Notes: generated by a model from the letters alone, not told the origin. A stretch of 64,000 nt of DNA from an uncultured Lachnospiraceae bacterium (GCA_958402795.1 CATXUX010000011.1:1-64000), one strand, 5' to 3'; positions 49,901 to 59,475 are shown, numbered from the stretch's first letter. Numbers and translations are program-made.

Positions 49901-51662
49901 GCTGTATCTGGGAGAGGACGGGACGGCAACCTATATCCTGAAGGAGACAAAACAGCCGGACGGCTACATCCTGGACCAGACGGAAACCGAAGTGACGCTC
50001 ACCTATGAAGGCCAGGATACGCCGGTCGTGTATGCTTCTGTGGAATTGCAGAACCAGCCGACCGAAGTGATCCTGAAGAAAGTGGACAAGGAGACCGGGG
50101 AACCGCTTGCCGGGGTGCTGTTCCAGTATTATATGGACGGGCAGGAAAACACTCCCCTGCTGTCGGACAGCCTTGCATTAACGCGCGAAGATGGCACGTT
50201 TGAGCTGAAACGGCTCGTTCCGGGGACATACCACTTCCGGGAACTTGACACGGTACCGGGATATACCGTGGATGATACGGTATACGACATTACCATAGAC
50301 AGCGACGGCCGGATCGGCGGGAAAGACGTCGGAGAGATCCGGGTAACCAATAAGCATGTGGAACTGGTCGGCACGACCGCGACAGACCAGGATACGGGGA
50401 CGCATGAAGCCGTTCCGAAAGCGGAAACGACGATTATTGACACGGTGGAATACAAAGGACTCCAGCCGGGGAAGGAGTATGAGATCAGGGGAACCCTGAT
50501 GCTCAAGTCTACCGGGGAACCGCTCATGGTAAACGGTGAGGAAGTGACTGCGGAGACTACGTTTGTGCCGGAAGAGAAAGACGGAACAGTGGATGTTGTA
50601 TTTACCTTTGATTCCAGCGCCCTGAAAGGGGAATCCGTTGTCGCGTTTGAAAAGCTCTTTGATGAGGGCGTGGAAGTCGCAGTACATGAAGACATCGAAG
50701 ATGAAGGGCAGACGGTTGACTTCCCGGATACGCAGATCGGCACGACCGCGACGGACCAGGATACCGGGACGCATGAGGCGATCGCAAAAGAAGAGACAAC
50801 AATCGTAGATGCAGTGGAGTATAAAAATGTGATCGTGGGCCAGGAGTACACGGTAAAGGGGACCCTGATGGACAAATCTACCGGAGAACCGTTACTGGTG
50901 AATGGCGAGGAAGTGACTGCGGAGGCTACATTTGTGCCAGAAAAGAAGAATGGCACAGTGGAGGTCGCGTTCACGTTTGATTCCAGCGCACTGAAAGGAA
51001 AGGCGGTTGTCGCATTCGAAGGACTGTATGTTTCCGGAACAGAAGTGGCGGTGCATGCGGATCTGGAAGATGAAGGGCAGACCGTAGACTTCCCGGAACA
51101 TGAGATCGGTACGACTGCGACAGACAAGGAGTCAGGAACGCATGAAGCGGTTGCGAAAAAAGAGGTCACGATCGTAGATGCGGTGGAATGTAAGAACCTG
51201 ATCGTCGGGCAGGAATATACCACGAAAGGGATCCTGATGGATAAATCCACCGGAGAACCGCTTCTGGTTGACGGGAAACAGGTCACAGCAGAAAAAACAT
51301 TTGTTGCGGAGCAGAAAAACGGAACAGTAGAGATGACGTTTACCTTTGACGCAAGCAGCTTAAATGGCAAAGAGGTTGTAGTATTTGAAACCATGTATGC
51401 TGACGGCGTGGAAGTTGCGGCGCACCAGGACATAAACGATGAAGGGCAGACCGTGAAGATCCGTGCCGGCAAGCTAAAAGTAAATATGGATCTGGGTGGA
51501 AAATCAGGCGGCGCACCGAAGACCGGTGATAACGCCATGATGTACCGTACCATAGGGTTGCTCCTCATGGCGGCAGCATTGGCCGGATTTGCGATCCTAA
51601 GAAGGAAGGCGAAAAAACAGGAAGGAAACCAAATGAAGAACGGTGGGGAAGATGAAGAGTAA
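46911..51662 (+). CDS. Giant SpaA/T-Q ester-domain surface protein, sortase-anchored
   Basis: 1583 residues. Signal peptide (about 1-27), an InlB-like region (about 55-160), and a globular N-terminal domain (about 235-350) with GTGWCLNHTAANP, which may form a thioester adhesin. Seven SpaA/Cna-B-like domains start near residues 356, 454, 604, 724, 831, 938 and 1050; several end in the EET/EATAPEGY type motif used for isopeptide bonds. Three 123-residue T-Q ester (VaFE) repeats start near 1150, 1273 and 1396. The C-terminus has APKTGDNA, a hydrophobic helix and a basic tail (a sorting signal). It is probably a long stalk presenting an adhesin. An AT-richer patch (about 48,355-48,545) suggests recombination. 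Confidence 0.85.
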   Translation: MRNGLKRTCGILLSLCLCMQSLPTMAADRAQSGETGTDTAAEEQQVQETTPETASEPENESAESFRTVKFHVEGNGTLKVTAADAVSEVRAENSPFEVSYAEGTVLDIELIADAGYEAAQYQVVMDSGTEEITDKETLAGWKGTVNVSEATEVKAVFTVVEEGTDSEESEYVTNSKGITVKRSLLCDDPDCLEKHVGVTLDPSEVGEPQTITMPSDSAYAELFGNAGDSGISLFSARMVQDPYVGMKLNGGNASVLFLGTPGTAGSFSVTINDGALAGARGTGWCLNHTAANPGEGGAVQCIWSATCTAISGNMATWSIVLTPPGVTDGVTMVNGALAGYQRVGMSATLQFEEAKGSLELRKSSSNPDITDGNSCYSLEGAVYGVYDGNGQEVATMTTDANGYAKVDNLKAGNYTVKEKTAPQGYLLDTNTYSASVPSGSVATLNVQDTPGNDPAAIELVKIDQETGEGTLQGAASLAGAQFTIKYYAGYYDETNLPEATRTWVLETKKVSTSDGQDKYWVQLLDSYKVSGDALYYQDGIPTLPLGTISIEETKAPEGYLLEGGYLQVGGSGDKITGKYVAQITKVGDVVKLVGGNEFSVSDKVVRGGVKIQKRDFETKDAQAQGAATLEGAVFEIVYLDEGTVIVDGQEYSTGDVVKTLTTDADGTAQTDRDTLPYGHYKIREATAPEGYLNSGIIEREFDITENRELVDLTGKSGSIYNQVIRGDVELVKFREDFDGEEEIKTPLEGIEFTFTSKTTGEVLTYTTDEKGWLTTYDDEMGRPGLVYDTYIVEENADTTPKGVKPVEPFEVTVSEEGQTFYYILEDKNITSPVTVVKKDATTGKTIPLADTEFRLLDADKNPVTMTTYYPDEEVHETFKTDEKGQFTFPDKLPYGTYYLEELQAPNGYLKGGLLEFSVEEGHVWAEPLVVEYADQPAMGVIRVMKTDKEDGSPLAGAEFDLTAKEDVVTPDGTVRYTKGQVVGHLVTGEDGTAESGQLYLGEDGTATYILKETKQPDGYILDQTETEVTLTYEGQDTPVVYASVELQNQPTEVILKKVDKETGEPLAGVLFQYYMDGQENTPLLSDSLALTREDGTFELKRLVPGTYHFRELDTVPGYTVDDTVYDITIDSDGRIGGKDVGEIRVTNKHVELVGTTATDQDTGTHEAVPKAETTIIDTVEYKGLQPGKEYEIRGTLMLKSTGEPLMVNGEEVTAETTFVPEEKDGTVDVVFTFDSSALKGESVVAFEKLFDEGVEVAVHEDIEDEGQTVDFPDTQIGTTATDQDTGTHEAIAKEETTIVDAVEYKNVIVGQEYTVKGTLMDKSTGEPLLVNGEEVTAEATFVPEKKNGTVEVAFTFDSSALKGKAVVAFEGLYVSGTEVAVHADLEDEGQTVDFPEHEIGTTATDKESGTHEAVAKKEVTIVDAVECKNLIVGQEYTTKGILMDKSTGEPLLVDGKQVTAEKTFVAEQKNGTVEMTFTFDASSLNGKEVVVFETMYADGVEVAAHQDINDEGQTVKIRAGKLKVNMDLGGKSGGAPKTGDNAMMYRTIGLLLMAAALAGFAILRRKAKKQEGNQMKNGGEDEE
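50370..51476 (+). repeat. Three 369-bp in-frame T-Q ester repeats
   Basis: The unit beginning GTTATDQDTGTHEA recurs at 50370, 50739 and 51108, exactly 369 bases (123 residues) apart. Copies 1 and 2 are closest; copy 3 is more diverged (GTTATDKESGTHEA). Confidence 0.92.
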
Positions 51663-52686
51663 AAAAATGTCAAAACGCTTTTTCTCTTTTTTACTGGCCG
51701 GGATCCTGACGGTCCCGTTGCAGGCCTATGCTGCGGAAACCATCACGAAGGAACAGGAATTCACTGCTTCGGCGGACTCTGAAAAAGAGTTCGCCAGGCA
51801 TACGGATTTTGAAGAAGAGATCAAAGAGGACGGGAAAACCTACATCCTGAAGGATGTGTCCTATGAGGTGCTGTCAAAAAAATACCTCGATAAAAAAGAA
51901 AAAACAATCGAAAGCGGAGTGGTCAGGGACGGGGAAACCTATGAACCTGCAAAGACGCTGACGGAAGACGGGATCACGTATACCCTGGTAAGCACAGAAC
52001 CGGTGGAGGCAGAAACCGGGGAAGCGTATGAACAGACCGTGACGGCATATGAGGATTATTATTATCCCGTTACTGCTGCAGATGTTCCAGGGCAAAAGAT
52101 AGTGCCCGCAGTCAATGAGAAGACCGGGGAGACGCAGGAAGTTACCTGTATCTTTTCCGGGATCAGTGGAGCAGGCACAGTGGAGATCCAGAACCAGATG
52201 GCGATTACAGTTGAGGATTACGATGCGGCGTACTATGAATGGAACGGGAACCTGATCCCGAGGAATGACGCATCCCCGGCACTGGACGGGTATGAAGCAC
52301 AGCTGTTGGCAGATGCAGGGGCGCAGGAGGGAAGCCGGATCACGGGGATCGCGTGGAGCGGGGAACCTTATACGGTGAACGGAACCGTGTACCGCAACGC
52401 AACGGCGACCGTGCAGCAGACCGTCCCGGTTTACCGTGCCAATTACATAGGAGAAATCCGTGAAGAGGCGGAAAAGGGAGCCGTGTATAGAAATACGTAT
52501 GAAGCAGACGATCCGGAAGGGGAAGTGGAGCTTAACGTAAAGGCGGTGGCACTGTATGAACGGCAGATGTCCAACGTGCCGTATATCCTGGCAGGCGCGG
52601 CGATCGCAGCGTGTGCAGTCCTGCTTGCGGCAGTGCTGCTCGTACTCTCCAAAAAACGGAAGAAGGAACAGAAAGAAGGGAAGTAG
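51652..52686 (+). CDS. Secreted, membrane-anchored surface protein, unknown
   Basis: 344 residues from the ATG at 51652 (GGTGGGGAAG upstream), overlapping the previous gene by 11 bases. Signal peptide (SKRFFSFLLAGILTVPLQAY) and a C-terminal helix (about 308-332) with a basic tail leave about 275 residues outside. It has no LPxTG-type signal. The extracellular part is acidic, with VL/VS/TY repeats such as EDGKTYILKDVSYEVLS and EDGITYTLVSTEPVEA. It sits between the adhesin and the VirB2-like gene, so it may tie the pilus to the conjugation machinery (inference). No named family. Confidence 0.6.
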   Translation: MKSKKMSKRFFSFLLAGILTVPLQAYAAETITKEQEFTASADSEKEFARHTDFEEEIKEDGKTYILKDVSYEVLSKKYLDKKEKTIESGVVRDGETYEPAKTLTEDGITYTLVSTEPVEAETGEAYEQTVTAYEDYYYPVTAADVPGQKIVPAVNEKTGETQEVTCIFSGISGAGTVEIQNQMAITVEDYDAAYYEWNGNLIPRNDASPALDGYEAQLLADAGAQEGSRITGIAWSGEPYTVNGTVYRNATATVQQTVPVYRANYIGEIREEAEKGAVYRNTYEADDPEGEVELNVKAVALYERQMSNVPYILAGAAIAACAVLLAAVLLVLSKKRKKEQKEGK

Positions 52687-52914
52687 ATGGAAAACCTGAA
52701 GAACATGATCATAACCTTCCTAACGAACCAGATCATGCCCCTTGGGGTGACGGCGATCATCGTCGGACTTGTGTGCGTCGGCGGATCTTTCATGGCCGGG
52801 AGAAAGGCAAGGGACTGGGGAAAGGAGCATATTTTCTGGCTGATTGCCGGAGCCGCGATCTTCTATACAGCGTTATCGCTGGGACCGGAAATTGCGGCGA
52901 GCTTCGGGTACTGA
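52687..52914 (+). CDS. VirB2/TrbC-like small membrane protein
   Basis: 75 residues with two hydrophobic helices (about 17-38 and 50-70) and a short basic loop (GRKARDWGKEH), the layout of VirB2/TrbC/PrgF-type conjugation proteins. The ATG directly follows the upstream stop; GGGAAGT is the RBS inside that stop region. In Gram-positive conjugation loci this small protein sits upstream of membrane channel genes. The homology is weak and is judged from topology and context. Confidence 0.5.
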   Translation: MENLKNMIITFLTNQIMPLGVTAIIVGLVCVGGSFMAGRKARDWGKEHIFWLIAGAAIFYTALSLGPEIAASFGY

Positions 52915-52945
52915 CCGGGCATCAGACAGAAAGAGACAGAAGGAT

Positions 52946-55900
52946 ATGAAGAAAAGAAGTTTAAAGAAAGGACTTTCCGGCTTCCTTGCACTGGTGATGC
53001 TGCTGTCGGTATTTGCCCTGTTTCCGGGGACGGCGCAAGCATCGCCGGAGACGGAAAACAGTGCGGCGTATGTGGGAGATGGGCAGGAAACGCCGTCAGA
53101 CAGTGCGGATCCCCAGACTGCCGGAAATACGGAAGCGGGTGAAAATCCGGAAGAAGTGACGGACAGCGGGACAGCAGATCCGGGGAATGTGCAGCAGGGA
53201 ACTTCCGGCGGGGCAGGGACTGATGAAACGGGAACTGCTGATGGGACAGAAACTGCCGGAGGGACAGGGACTGATGTAACAGAAACTGCCGACGGGGCAG
53301 AACCTGCAGAAACGGAAAACGCTGCAGATCCTACAGGCACGGAAGAGGGCGGCGCTTCCGTGGAAGACCAGGGAACGGATGAAAATGCCGGAACCGTGCA
53401 GGCTGTCCTGGAGGATACGGACAATGGCGCCATACCGGACATTACGCCGGGAAAAGATCCGTCCATGCCGGAAGCGGAAGCAGAGCAGGCGGAGGAAGAG
53501 ACCTTTGAAGAGGATTACGGGATCATGGCACTGGCAGCCGGCAGTCCGCAGTACGTCAGCATCGGGGGAAGCACATACCTGGATTCCGAGTATGGGTTCG
53601 CGTTGAGCAAGACCTGTGATTCCGTTACAAAAAGCAGCTACTGTGATGAATACTGGCAGTGCCCGGCAGGGCAGGAAGCGGTCCATGGCGGAAGCTATTA
53701 CGGGGATGTGATCTATCCGGGTGAAAATTACAAAAAAGGGAACCTGTGGATCCAGTGGAACGGCGTCGGCAGCTATAAGGGAACTAAGATCAACCTGAAA
53801 TGCACGCTGGTGGGTTGGGATGCGATCCCCAGCGGAAGCGGCGCTTCCACCACGGTCAGTTTTTCGAAGGATTATGTCGGATATGTCCAGTGTGGGAAGA
53901 TGCTGAACCCGAAATTCCGGTTTGAGTTCCTGAATGCAGATACCGGGAAGGCAATCGCGGTAAAAGGGCACGGGACCCTATTCGATGTGGACGCGGCGCA
54001 GGGAGTCAAGTTATCCACGAACTGTGTCGCAGCCTACTACAGAGGTTCCAACAACTGGTTTTCCGTAACCGATGAATGGCTGTGGGGTTCGGACGGACAG
54101 ACAACCAACGATGAACAGAAGGCATGGTGCACGTTTACATTCAGCGGCAGCTCATTCGAACTGTACTACAGTGTGAACAAGTACTGGGACTACAGCTTCA
54201 TCAATGGCAATACGGACAAGGATCCGACGATCGGCGGCGGTCATGCCCTGTTCGGCTTCATCCCGGAGGCCATCAATCCGTTCGAAAATCCGGAGATCAC
54301 AAAATCGGTGACAAAGACGTCTGTATACAGTGACACGGAATTTACCTATAACCTGTATACAAGCATCCCGGCAGAGCAGGAGCAGTGGAGATATACTTCG
54401 CTGGTGATCCAGGACCATATCCCGGATGAACTGGCCATTACCGGATACAAGATCTATGACGCAAGCTATAATTCGGATTATACGTCAAAATTTACGATTA
54501 CCACGTCAGGGAATGTGTTCCGGGCGACGGCAAAAAATCCAAAGGACGCATACCTGTACGGGAGGGAGTTACGCGTGCAGATCAATGTCACGCCGGACCA
54601 GTCGGACAAGGGATGGAAAAACCTTACGCTGTCTGACTACGGAAGACGGGTACAGAACCAGGGAACGATCACGACCTCAAGGGGCACATCAACCAGCGGG
54701 ACAGTGTATACTACCGTACACGCGCAGGTCAATGTGCAGGTCGTAAACGGGACCTATACAAAATCGTCCAACAGCAGCAGTTTCCGGCAGGATTCCGTGT
54801 CGGGCGGGTACACGTATTTTACCGTACCTGCAGGCGATGATGTGAAGTTCGTGTCCCGGCCGGATGAGGGATACATGCTGAAAACAGTCCGGATCAATGA
54901 CAAGGAGATTGATATCAGTTCGGAAGACCGGCAAGGGGAGTACACTTATACATTTGCAAACATTATGGGGAAGGCAAACCGGATCTATGTGGAATATGAA
55001 CCCTGTTATGCCATCTCCGGAAGGACATGGGAAGACACGGACCGGGACGGGCAGCAGGGAAGCAATGAGCATGCGCTGAATGGCATTACCGTACAGCTTC
55101 TGATCCGGAATGCAAATGGCACATATACAGAAGTGAAGGATTCCTCCGGCAGTCCAGTGCAGGCTGAAACCCGGGACGGGAAAAAGGAACAGAAGCATAC
55201 GGTAACCATTTCCGGGAAGAAATATACCGTTACTGCTTCGGCGCTGACGGACGGCGGCTACCGGTTTACCGGACTTCCATCCGGCGTATACGGCGTCCGG
55301 TTTACATCCGGCAGCACAAATCTGGTGAAATATGAGGCGTCACCTGTGGACCAGGGAAATGATGCATCGGATTCGGACGCCAAAGCCACTTATCAGGGCG
55401 GGACGCTTCAGAAAACGGAGATCACGAAGCTGGACACCGGCAGCATGACGGCAGTAGCAGACGGATTCCATATGAGCAGCCACAATGACTCCGGATTTTA
55501 CCTGAAACGGGGGAGCATCACGATCCGGAAGACCGGCGATGATGGAAAATCCCTGCAGGGAGCAGAATTCCGCCTGGAAAGGAAACAGTCTGGGAACTGG
55601 ACAACGGTGGAGAGCAGCAACAACCGGACCGACGGGAACGGGGAGCTGGTCTACGGGGATCTGGAAGTTGGGACGTACCGCATTACGGAGACCCGGACAC
55701 TGGCAGGAAATACGCTGCTGGAGAAACCGATCGAAGTGACCATCCCATTTGAAAAGGCGGCAGCCGGGGATATGGACAGCGCGGAAGCGTCTTATACCGA
55801 GAATGGGAAAAATTATTATCTGGACGTTACCTACACGATCCAGAACGGGCAGGTGTTTGACACCCCTTCTTCCGGCGGAGCCGGTACGGCAGGGTACTTC

Positions 55901-56014
55901 CTGGCAGGCGGGATCCTGGCGGCAGGCGCAGGATTCTGGATGCTGAAGGGGAAACAAGGCGCGCTGCGCCCGATAAAAAAGGGAAAAAGGAGAAAGAACA
56001 GGCATGAAAAGTAA
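52946..56014 (+). CDS. Large SdrD-B/SpaA-type adhesin, atypical sorting signal
   Basis: 1022 residues from the ATG at 52946 (AGACAGAAGG upstream). Signal peptide (about 1-33), a T/G/E-rich low-complexity segment (about 40-180), a central adhesin region, an SdrD-B-like domain (GRTWEDTDRDGQQGSNEHAL, about residue 690), and a SpaA-like domain (SITIRKTGDDGKSLQGAEFR, about 855-945). The C-terminus is DTPSSGGAGTAGYF, helix, basic tail: a divergent form of the LPxTGG motif. Probably the pilus-tip adhesin. It overlaps the pilin start by 11 bases. Confidence 0.8.
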   Translation: MKKRSLKKGLSGFLALVMLLSVFALFPGTAQASPETENSAAYVGDGQETPSDSADPQTAGNTEAGENPEEVTDSGTADPGNVQQGTSGGAGTDETGTADGTETAGGTGTDVTETADGAEPAETENAADPTGTEEGGASVEDQGTDENAGTVQAVLEDTDNGAIPDITPGKDPSMPEAEAEQAEEETFEEDYGIMALAAGSPQYVSIGGSTYLDSEYGFALSKTCDSVTKSSYCDEYWQCPAGQEAVHGGSYYGDVIYPGENYKKGNLWIQWNGVGSYKGTKINLKCTLVGWDAIPSGSGASTTVSFSKDYVGYVQCGKMLNPKFRFEFLNADTGKAIAVKGHGTLFDVDAAQGVKLSTNCVAAYYRGSNNWFSVTDEWLWGSDGQTTNDEQKAWCTFTFSGSSFELYYSVNKYWDYSFINGNTDKDPTIGGGHALFGFIPEAINPFENPEITKSVTKTSVYSDTEFTYNLYTSIPAEQEQWRYTSLVIQDHIPDELAITGYKIYDASYNSDYTSKFTITTSGNVFRATAKNPKDAYLYGRELRVQINVTPDQSDKGWKNLTLSDYGRRVQNQGTITTSRGTSTSGTVYTTVHAQVNVQVVNGTYTKSSNSSSFRQDSVSGGYTYFTVPAGDDVKFVSRPDEGYMLKTVRINDKEIDISSEDRQGEYTYTFANIMGKANRIYVEYEPCYAISGRTWEDTDRDGQQGSNEHALNGITVQLLIRNANGTYTEVKDSSGSPVQAETRDGKKEQKHTVTISGKKYTVTASALTDGGYRFTGLPSGVYGVRFTSGSTNLVKYEASPVDQGNDASDSDAKATYQGGTLQKTEITKLDTGSMTAVADGFHMSSHNDSGFYLKRGSITIRKTGDDGKSLQGAEFRLERKQSGNWTTVESSNNRTDGNGELVYGDLEVGTYRITETRTLAGNTLLEKPIEVTIPFEKAAAGDMDSAEASYTENGKNYYLDVTYTIQNGQVFDTPSSGGAGTAGYFLAGGILAAGAGFWMLKGKQGALRPIKKGKRRKNRHEK

Positions 56015-57905
56015 AAGTCTGAAAAAAATAGTATCTGCAGGCCTTGCAGTGATGATGATGGCGGGCCTTGGCATGGGGGCATCTGCAGCAGAGGATGTGA
56101 CCATTGATACATCGAGGAGCGGAAGCATTACGGTACATAAATATGAGGGAAACCCGCTGGACTCTGTGGGGCAGTATGACTCGCAGGCAGACCTTGCGGC
56201 GGCAGTTGAGGCATCAGACAGCCTGGTTCCGGAAGCAGGGGTTGTGTTCCGTTACCAGAAGGTTGGCGATGTACTCCAGTATACGAAGAATGCGGGGACG
56301 TCTTCGAATGTGACAAAGATCGGATATTCCGTGAATGGGGAAGTAAGCAGCCTGCTGGGACTGGAAGCAGGGGACGCAGATTATACGGCAGCCGACGGCA
56401 CCGTGTATTACACGGCATCCACGCTGGATGAGAAGCTGGATACCTTCCTGGCGGACGGTGAGGCGATCAAGACCAGTGTGGAACAGCTTTTAAGCAAATC
56501 CACGTCATTCCCGGCAACAGGGGCGGACGGATCTGCGAAAGTATCCAACCTCCCGCTGGGTCTGTATCTGGTATCCGAATATAATTATCCGGCAGAAACA
56601 ACCGGGATCACGGAACCGTTTTTCGTATCGGTTCCCATGACCGACGTGGACGCAGACGGGAATGCATCGTGGATCTATGACGTGAATGTCTATCCGAAAA
56701 ACCAGCTGGAAACCCCGTCTGTGGATAAAGTGATCGTAGGGAATGACGGAAACGAGACAAAAGAACTGGACGTACAGACCGATGACAGCACCGTGTTCCG
56801 GATCCGTGCAGACGTCCCGAATTATGTAGGGAAACTGAAAACCTACCGGATTTCAGATATATTGAGCGGCGGACTGACTTATGACCAGGGATCCTATGTG
56901 GTATATGGGATCGACCGGGAAAACCAGACACGGAAAAAACTCAATGACGGGAACGAATTCCAGTTTACGGCAGACGGGCAGACGCTGACATGGACATTCA
57001 ACAATGCAAATATTTCCGAACCGGATTCCAAAGTGCATCTGTATGACGGGATTGAGATTGAGTATTCCGCAACACTGAATGAAAATGCACTGGTAGGGGC
57101 GGCAAATGAAAATGCACTGAGCCTGACCTATTCCACAACGGCGAACCTGGATACCCAGGAAGATCCGACGGAGACCATCGTACCGGATGAGACGCCGGGA
57201 ATCTACACCTATGCGCTTGACCTGTATAAGTACGGCGATTCTGATCAGGATAACCCGCTGAAAGATGTTACGTTTGAGATCCAGGATACGGACGGAAAAG
57301 TGCTGAAAGTAAGCGAGCAGAGCGCCGGACATTACGTTATCGACAAAGACGGCACAGCCGTAATGACAACCGGAAGTGACGGTCATATTTACCTGAAAGG
57401 ACTGGAAACCGGAACTTACTATCTGAAGGAAACCAATACGAACCAGGGATTCAGCCTGCTGAAAAATAAGATCGAGATCACGGTAACATCGAATGAAAAC
57501 ACCTATACCGAGTCGGAAACTGGCACCTATGCGCTGGTGAATCCGAACAGGGTCTATGGGAAAGGCGCAACGAGAAAATATGCAGATGGGGAACAGTTCG
57601 TGCTCCCGGCCGGACTGGACAAGGCAACGTATATCCATTTTGACACAGCTTCCGTAACGGAAAACGGAAATGCAGCTATTACCTATACGCAGAATTCCCT
57701 TGAGTGGGACAGCAATTACGCGATGGGCGAAAGGGATTCTGCAGATTCCGGCGTGATCCGGATCTATGTCAATAATACAAAAATGTTCCAGCTTCCGGTA
57801 ACGGGCGGCAATGGAACAGTCCTGTTCGTAACAGCCGGTGCGGTACTGGTAGCAGCCGGAATCTGCTGCCTGCTTATGGTAAGGAGAAAACGGAACCGGT
57901 CATGA
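56004..57905 (+). CDS. SpaH/EbpB-type major pilin
   Basis: 633 residues. Signal peptide (ends ASA-AED, about 29), an N-terminal domain, the pilin motif WIYDVNVYPKNQ (Lys for polymerisation), further isopeptide domains (TETGTYAL, KETNTNQGFSLL), and the sorting signal QLPVTGGNG with helix and RRKRNRS tail. The pilin-motif lysine links to LPVTG of the next subunit, catalysed by the class C sortase encoded next. It forms the pilus backbone. Confidence 0.92.
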   Translation: MKSKSLKKIVSAGLAVMMMAGLGMGASAAEDVTIDTSRSGSITVHKYEGNPLDSVGQYDSQADLAAAVEASDSLVPEAGVVFRYQKVGDVLQYTKNAGTSSNVTKIGYSVNGEVSSLLGLEAGDADYTAADGTVYYTASTLDEKLDTFLADGEAIKTSVEQLLSKSTSFPATGADGSAKVSNLPLGLYLVSEYNYPAETTGITEPFFVSVPMTDVDADGNASWIYDVNVYPKNQLETPSVDKVIVGNDGNETKELDVQTDDSTVFRIRADVPNYVGKLKTYRISDILSGGLTYDQGSYVVYGIDRENQTRKKLNDGNEFQFTADGQTLTWTFNNANISEPDSKVHLYDGIEIEYSATLNENALVGAANENALSLTYSTTANLDTQEDPTETIVPDETPGIYTYALDLYKYGDSDQDNPLKDVTFEIQDTDGKVLKVSEQSAGHYVIDKDGTAVMTTGSDGHIYLKGLETGTYYLKETNTNQGFSLLKNKIEITVTSNENTYTESETGTYALVNPNRVYGKGATRKYADGEQFVLPAGLDKATYIHFDTASVTENGNAAITYTQNSLEWDSNYAMGERDSADSGVIRIYVNNTKMFQLPVTGGNGTVLFVTAGAVLVAAGICCLLMVRRKRNRS

Positions 57906-58774
57906 AAAAGAAACAGAAGACACGTCGGCAAAAGAAATACAAGTTGCTGGCAGTGCTCTTCCTCTGTATCGGCGGCGGCCTGATCCTATATCCGCTGGTA
58001 GCTTCGCAGTTCAACAGGCTCCAGCAGATGCAGGCAGTAGACGGTTATATTTCGGAAGCGGAGAGCGTGCCGGAAGAAGAAAAACGGGAAATGCTGGAAG
58101 CTGCTGCCGCCTACAACATGAAGCTGAAGAACAATGGGGCGGTCATGACGGATCCTTTTGATGAAAATGCAGTAAAGCTCACATCAGACGAATATTTTTC
58201 CTGCCTTGACATGGATGGGAGCGGAATGATGGGGTATCTGGATATCCCGTCCATCCGGGTACATCTCCCGGTGTACCATACAACTTCGGAAGAAGTGCTG
58301 AAAAAGGCTGCAGGGCATCTGCAGGGATCGTCCCTGCCGGTGGGAGGGGACGGGACACATTGTGTCCTGTCCGCCCATACCGGACTGGCAGGGAACCGGC
58401 TGTTTACGGATCTGGAAGATGTGGAAGTAGGGGATACGTTCACAGTTACGGTACTTGGCGAGGAACTGGTCTATCAGGTATATGACATCGAAGTTGTCCT
58501 GCCGGAGGATACACAGTCCCTGCTGATCAAGGAGGGAGAGGATCTCTGTACATTAGTGACCTGCACACCGTATGGCGTCAATACACACCGCCTTCTGGTT
58601 CATGGCAGACGGATACCGGAAACAGAGGACAGGGAAGAGCCGAAAGAAGAGACGGGCACGGAAAACAGTGTGGTTATGGCCATGACGGCAGGAATCATGT
58701 TACTGGCGGCAGCCGGGACAGCATGGCTTTGGCGGCGGAAGCGGAAGAAAAAACGGAAGAGGGGACAGGTATGA
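57902..58774 (+). CDS. Class C (pilin-polymerising) sortase
   Basis: 290 residues. N-terminal helix (about 14-32), lid motif MTDPFDEN (DPF), catalytic His in LSAHTGLAGN, Cys in TLVTCTPYGVNTHRLLVHG with the Arg, and a C-terminal membrane helix with a basic tail. These are class C hallmarks. It joins pilins into a fibre. The start overlaps the pilin stop (ATGA). Confidence 0.93.
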   Translation: MKKKQKTRRQKKYKLLAVLFLCIGGGLILYPLVASQFNRLQQMQAVDGYISEAESVPEEEKREMLEAAAAYNMKLKNNGAVMTDPFDENAVKLTSDEYFSCLDMDGSGMMGYLDIPSIRVHLPVYHTTSEEVLKKAAGHLQGSSLPVGGDGTHCVLSAHTGLAGNRLFTDLEDVEVGDTFTVTVLGEELVYQVYDIEVVLPEDTQSLLIKEGEDLCTLVTCTPYGVNTHRLLVHGRRIPETEDREEPKEETGTENSVVMAMTAGIMLLAAAGTAWLWRRKRKKKRKRGQV

Positions 58775-59463
58775 GGAAGAAATGGATCCGCATCGTGGCA
58801 GTTTTGCTGGTCATTGCAGGCATCGGGATCATCCTGTATCCGTATCTGTGCCAGCAGTTGTACCAGTACCAGACAGAAGCGGGACAGGAAGCATTCATCA
58901 GAAAAAAAGAAAAAGAGAAGTATCCGGAACTGCTGGAAGCGATGAAGGAATATAACCGGAACCTGGACGAGAACGGACAGGAAGGGTTACAGGATGCATG
59001 GAGCTACCAGAAAGCAAGTTTTAACCTGGAAGAATACGGCATCGATGACGGAATCATCGGCTATCTGACGGTCCCTGCCATGGACGTAACACTGCCAATC
59101 TATCTGGGGGCGACCGAGGAAAACATGGCGAAAGGGGCGGCGCACCTGTCGGAGACCAGCCTTCCAATCGGATCATTTGACGGCGTGCATATCAACTGCG
59201 TACTGGCGGCGCACCGGGGATATGCAAAGGCAGCGATGTTCCGGGATATTGAACTTTTGCACCCGGGGGATACCGTACAGATCACAAACCTGTGGGAGAC
59301 GCTGACTTACCAGGTGGAGCGCATGGAAGTGATTAGTCCGCATGACATTGACGCGGTACGAATATCGGAAGAGGAAGAGGATATGCTCACGCTGATCACG
59401 TGCCACCCTTACGGGGAGAACTCCCAGAGATACTGTGTGTACTGCGTCAGGACAGACAGGTAA
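58771..59463 (+). CDS. Second sortase, class C-like without C-terminal anchor
   Basis: 230 residues from the ATG at 58771, overlapping the previous stop (ATGA). N-terminal helix, His in LAAHRGYAKAAMFRD, and Cys/Arg in TLITCHPYGENSQRYCVYC. It lacks the C-terminal helix and the DPF lid. It may anchor the finished pilus or the giant surface protein to the wall (inference from two-sortase pili). Two extra Cys (YCVYC) near the end are unusual. Confidence 0.85.
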   Translation: MRKKWIRIVAVLLVIAGIGIILYPYLCQQLYQYQTEAGQEAFIRKKEKEKYPELLEAMKEYNRNLDENGQEGLQDAWSYQKASFNLEEYGIDDGIIGYLTVPAMDVTLPIYLGATEENMAKGAAHLSETSLPIGSFDGVHINCVLAAHRGYAKAAMFRDIELLHPGDTVQITNLWETLTYQVERMEVISPHDIDAVRISEEEEDMLTLITCHPYGENSQRYCVYCVRTDR

Positions 59464-59475
59464 CGGAAGAGAGGG

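Noticed and set aside
50129..51673. 514-codon minus-strand frame
   Set aside because: Antisense of the T-Q ester repeats; Ser/Val-rich low complexity is an artefact of codon bias.
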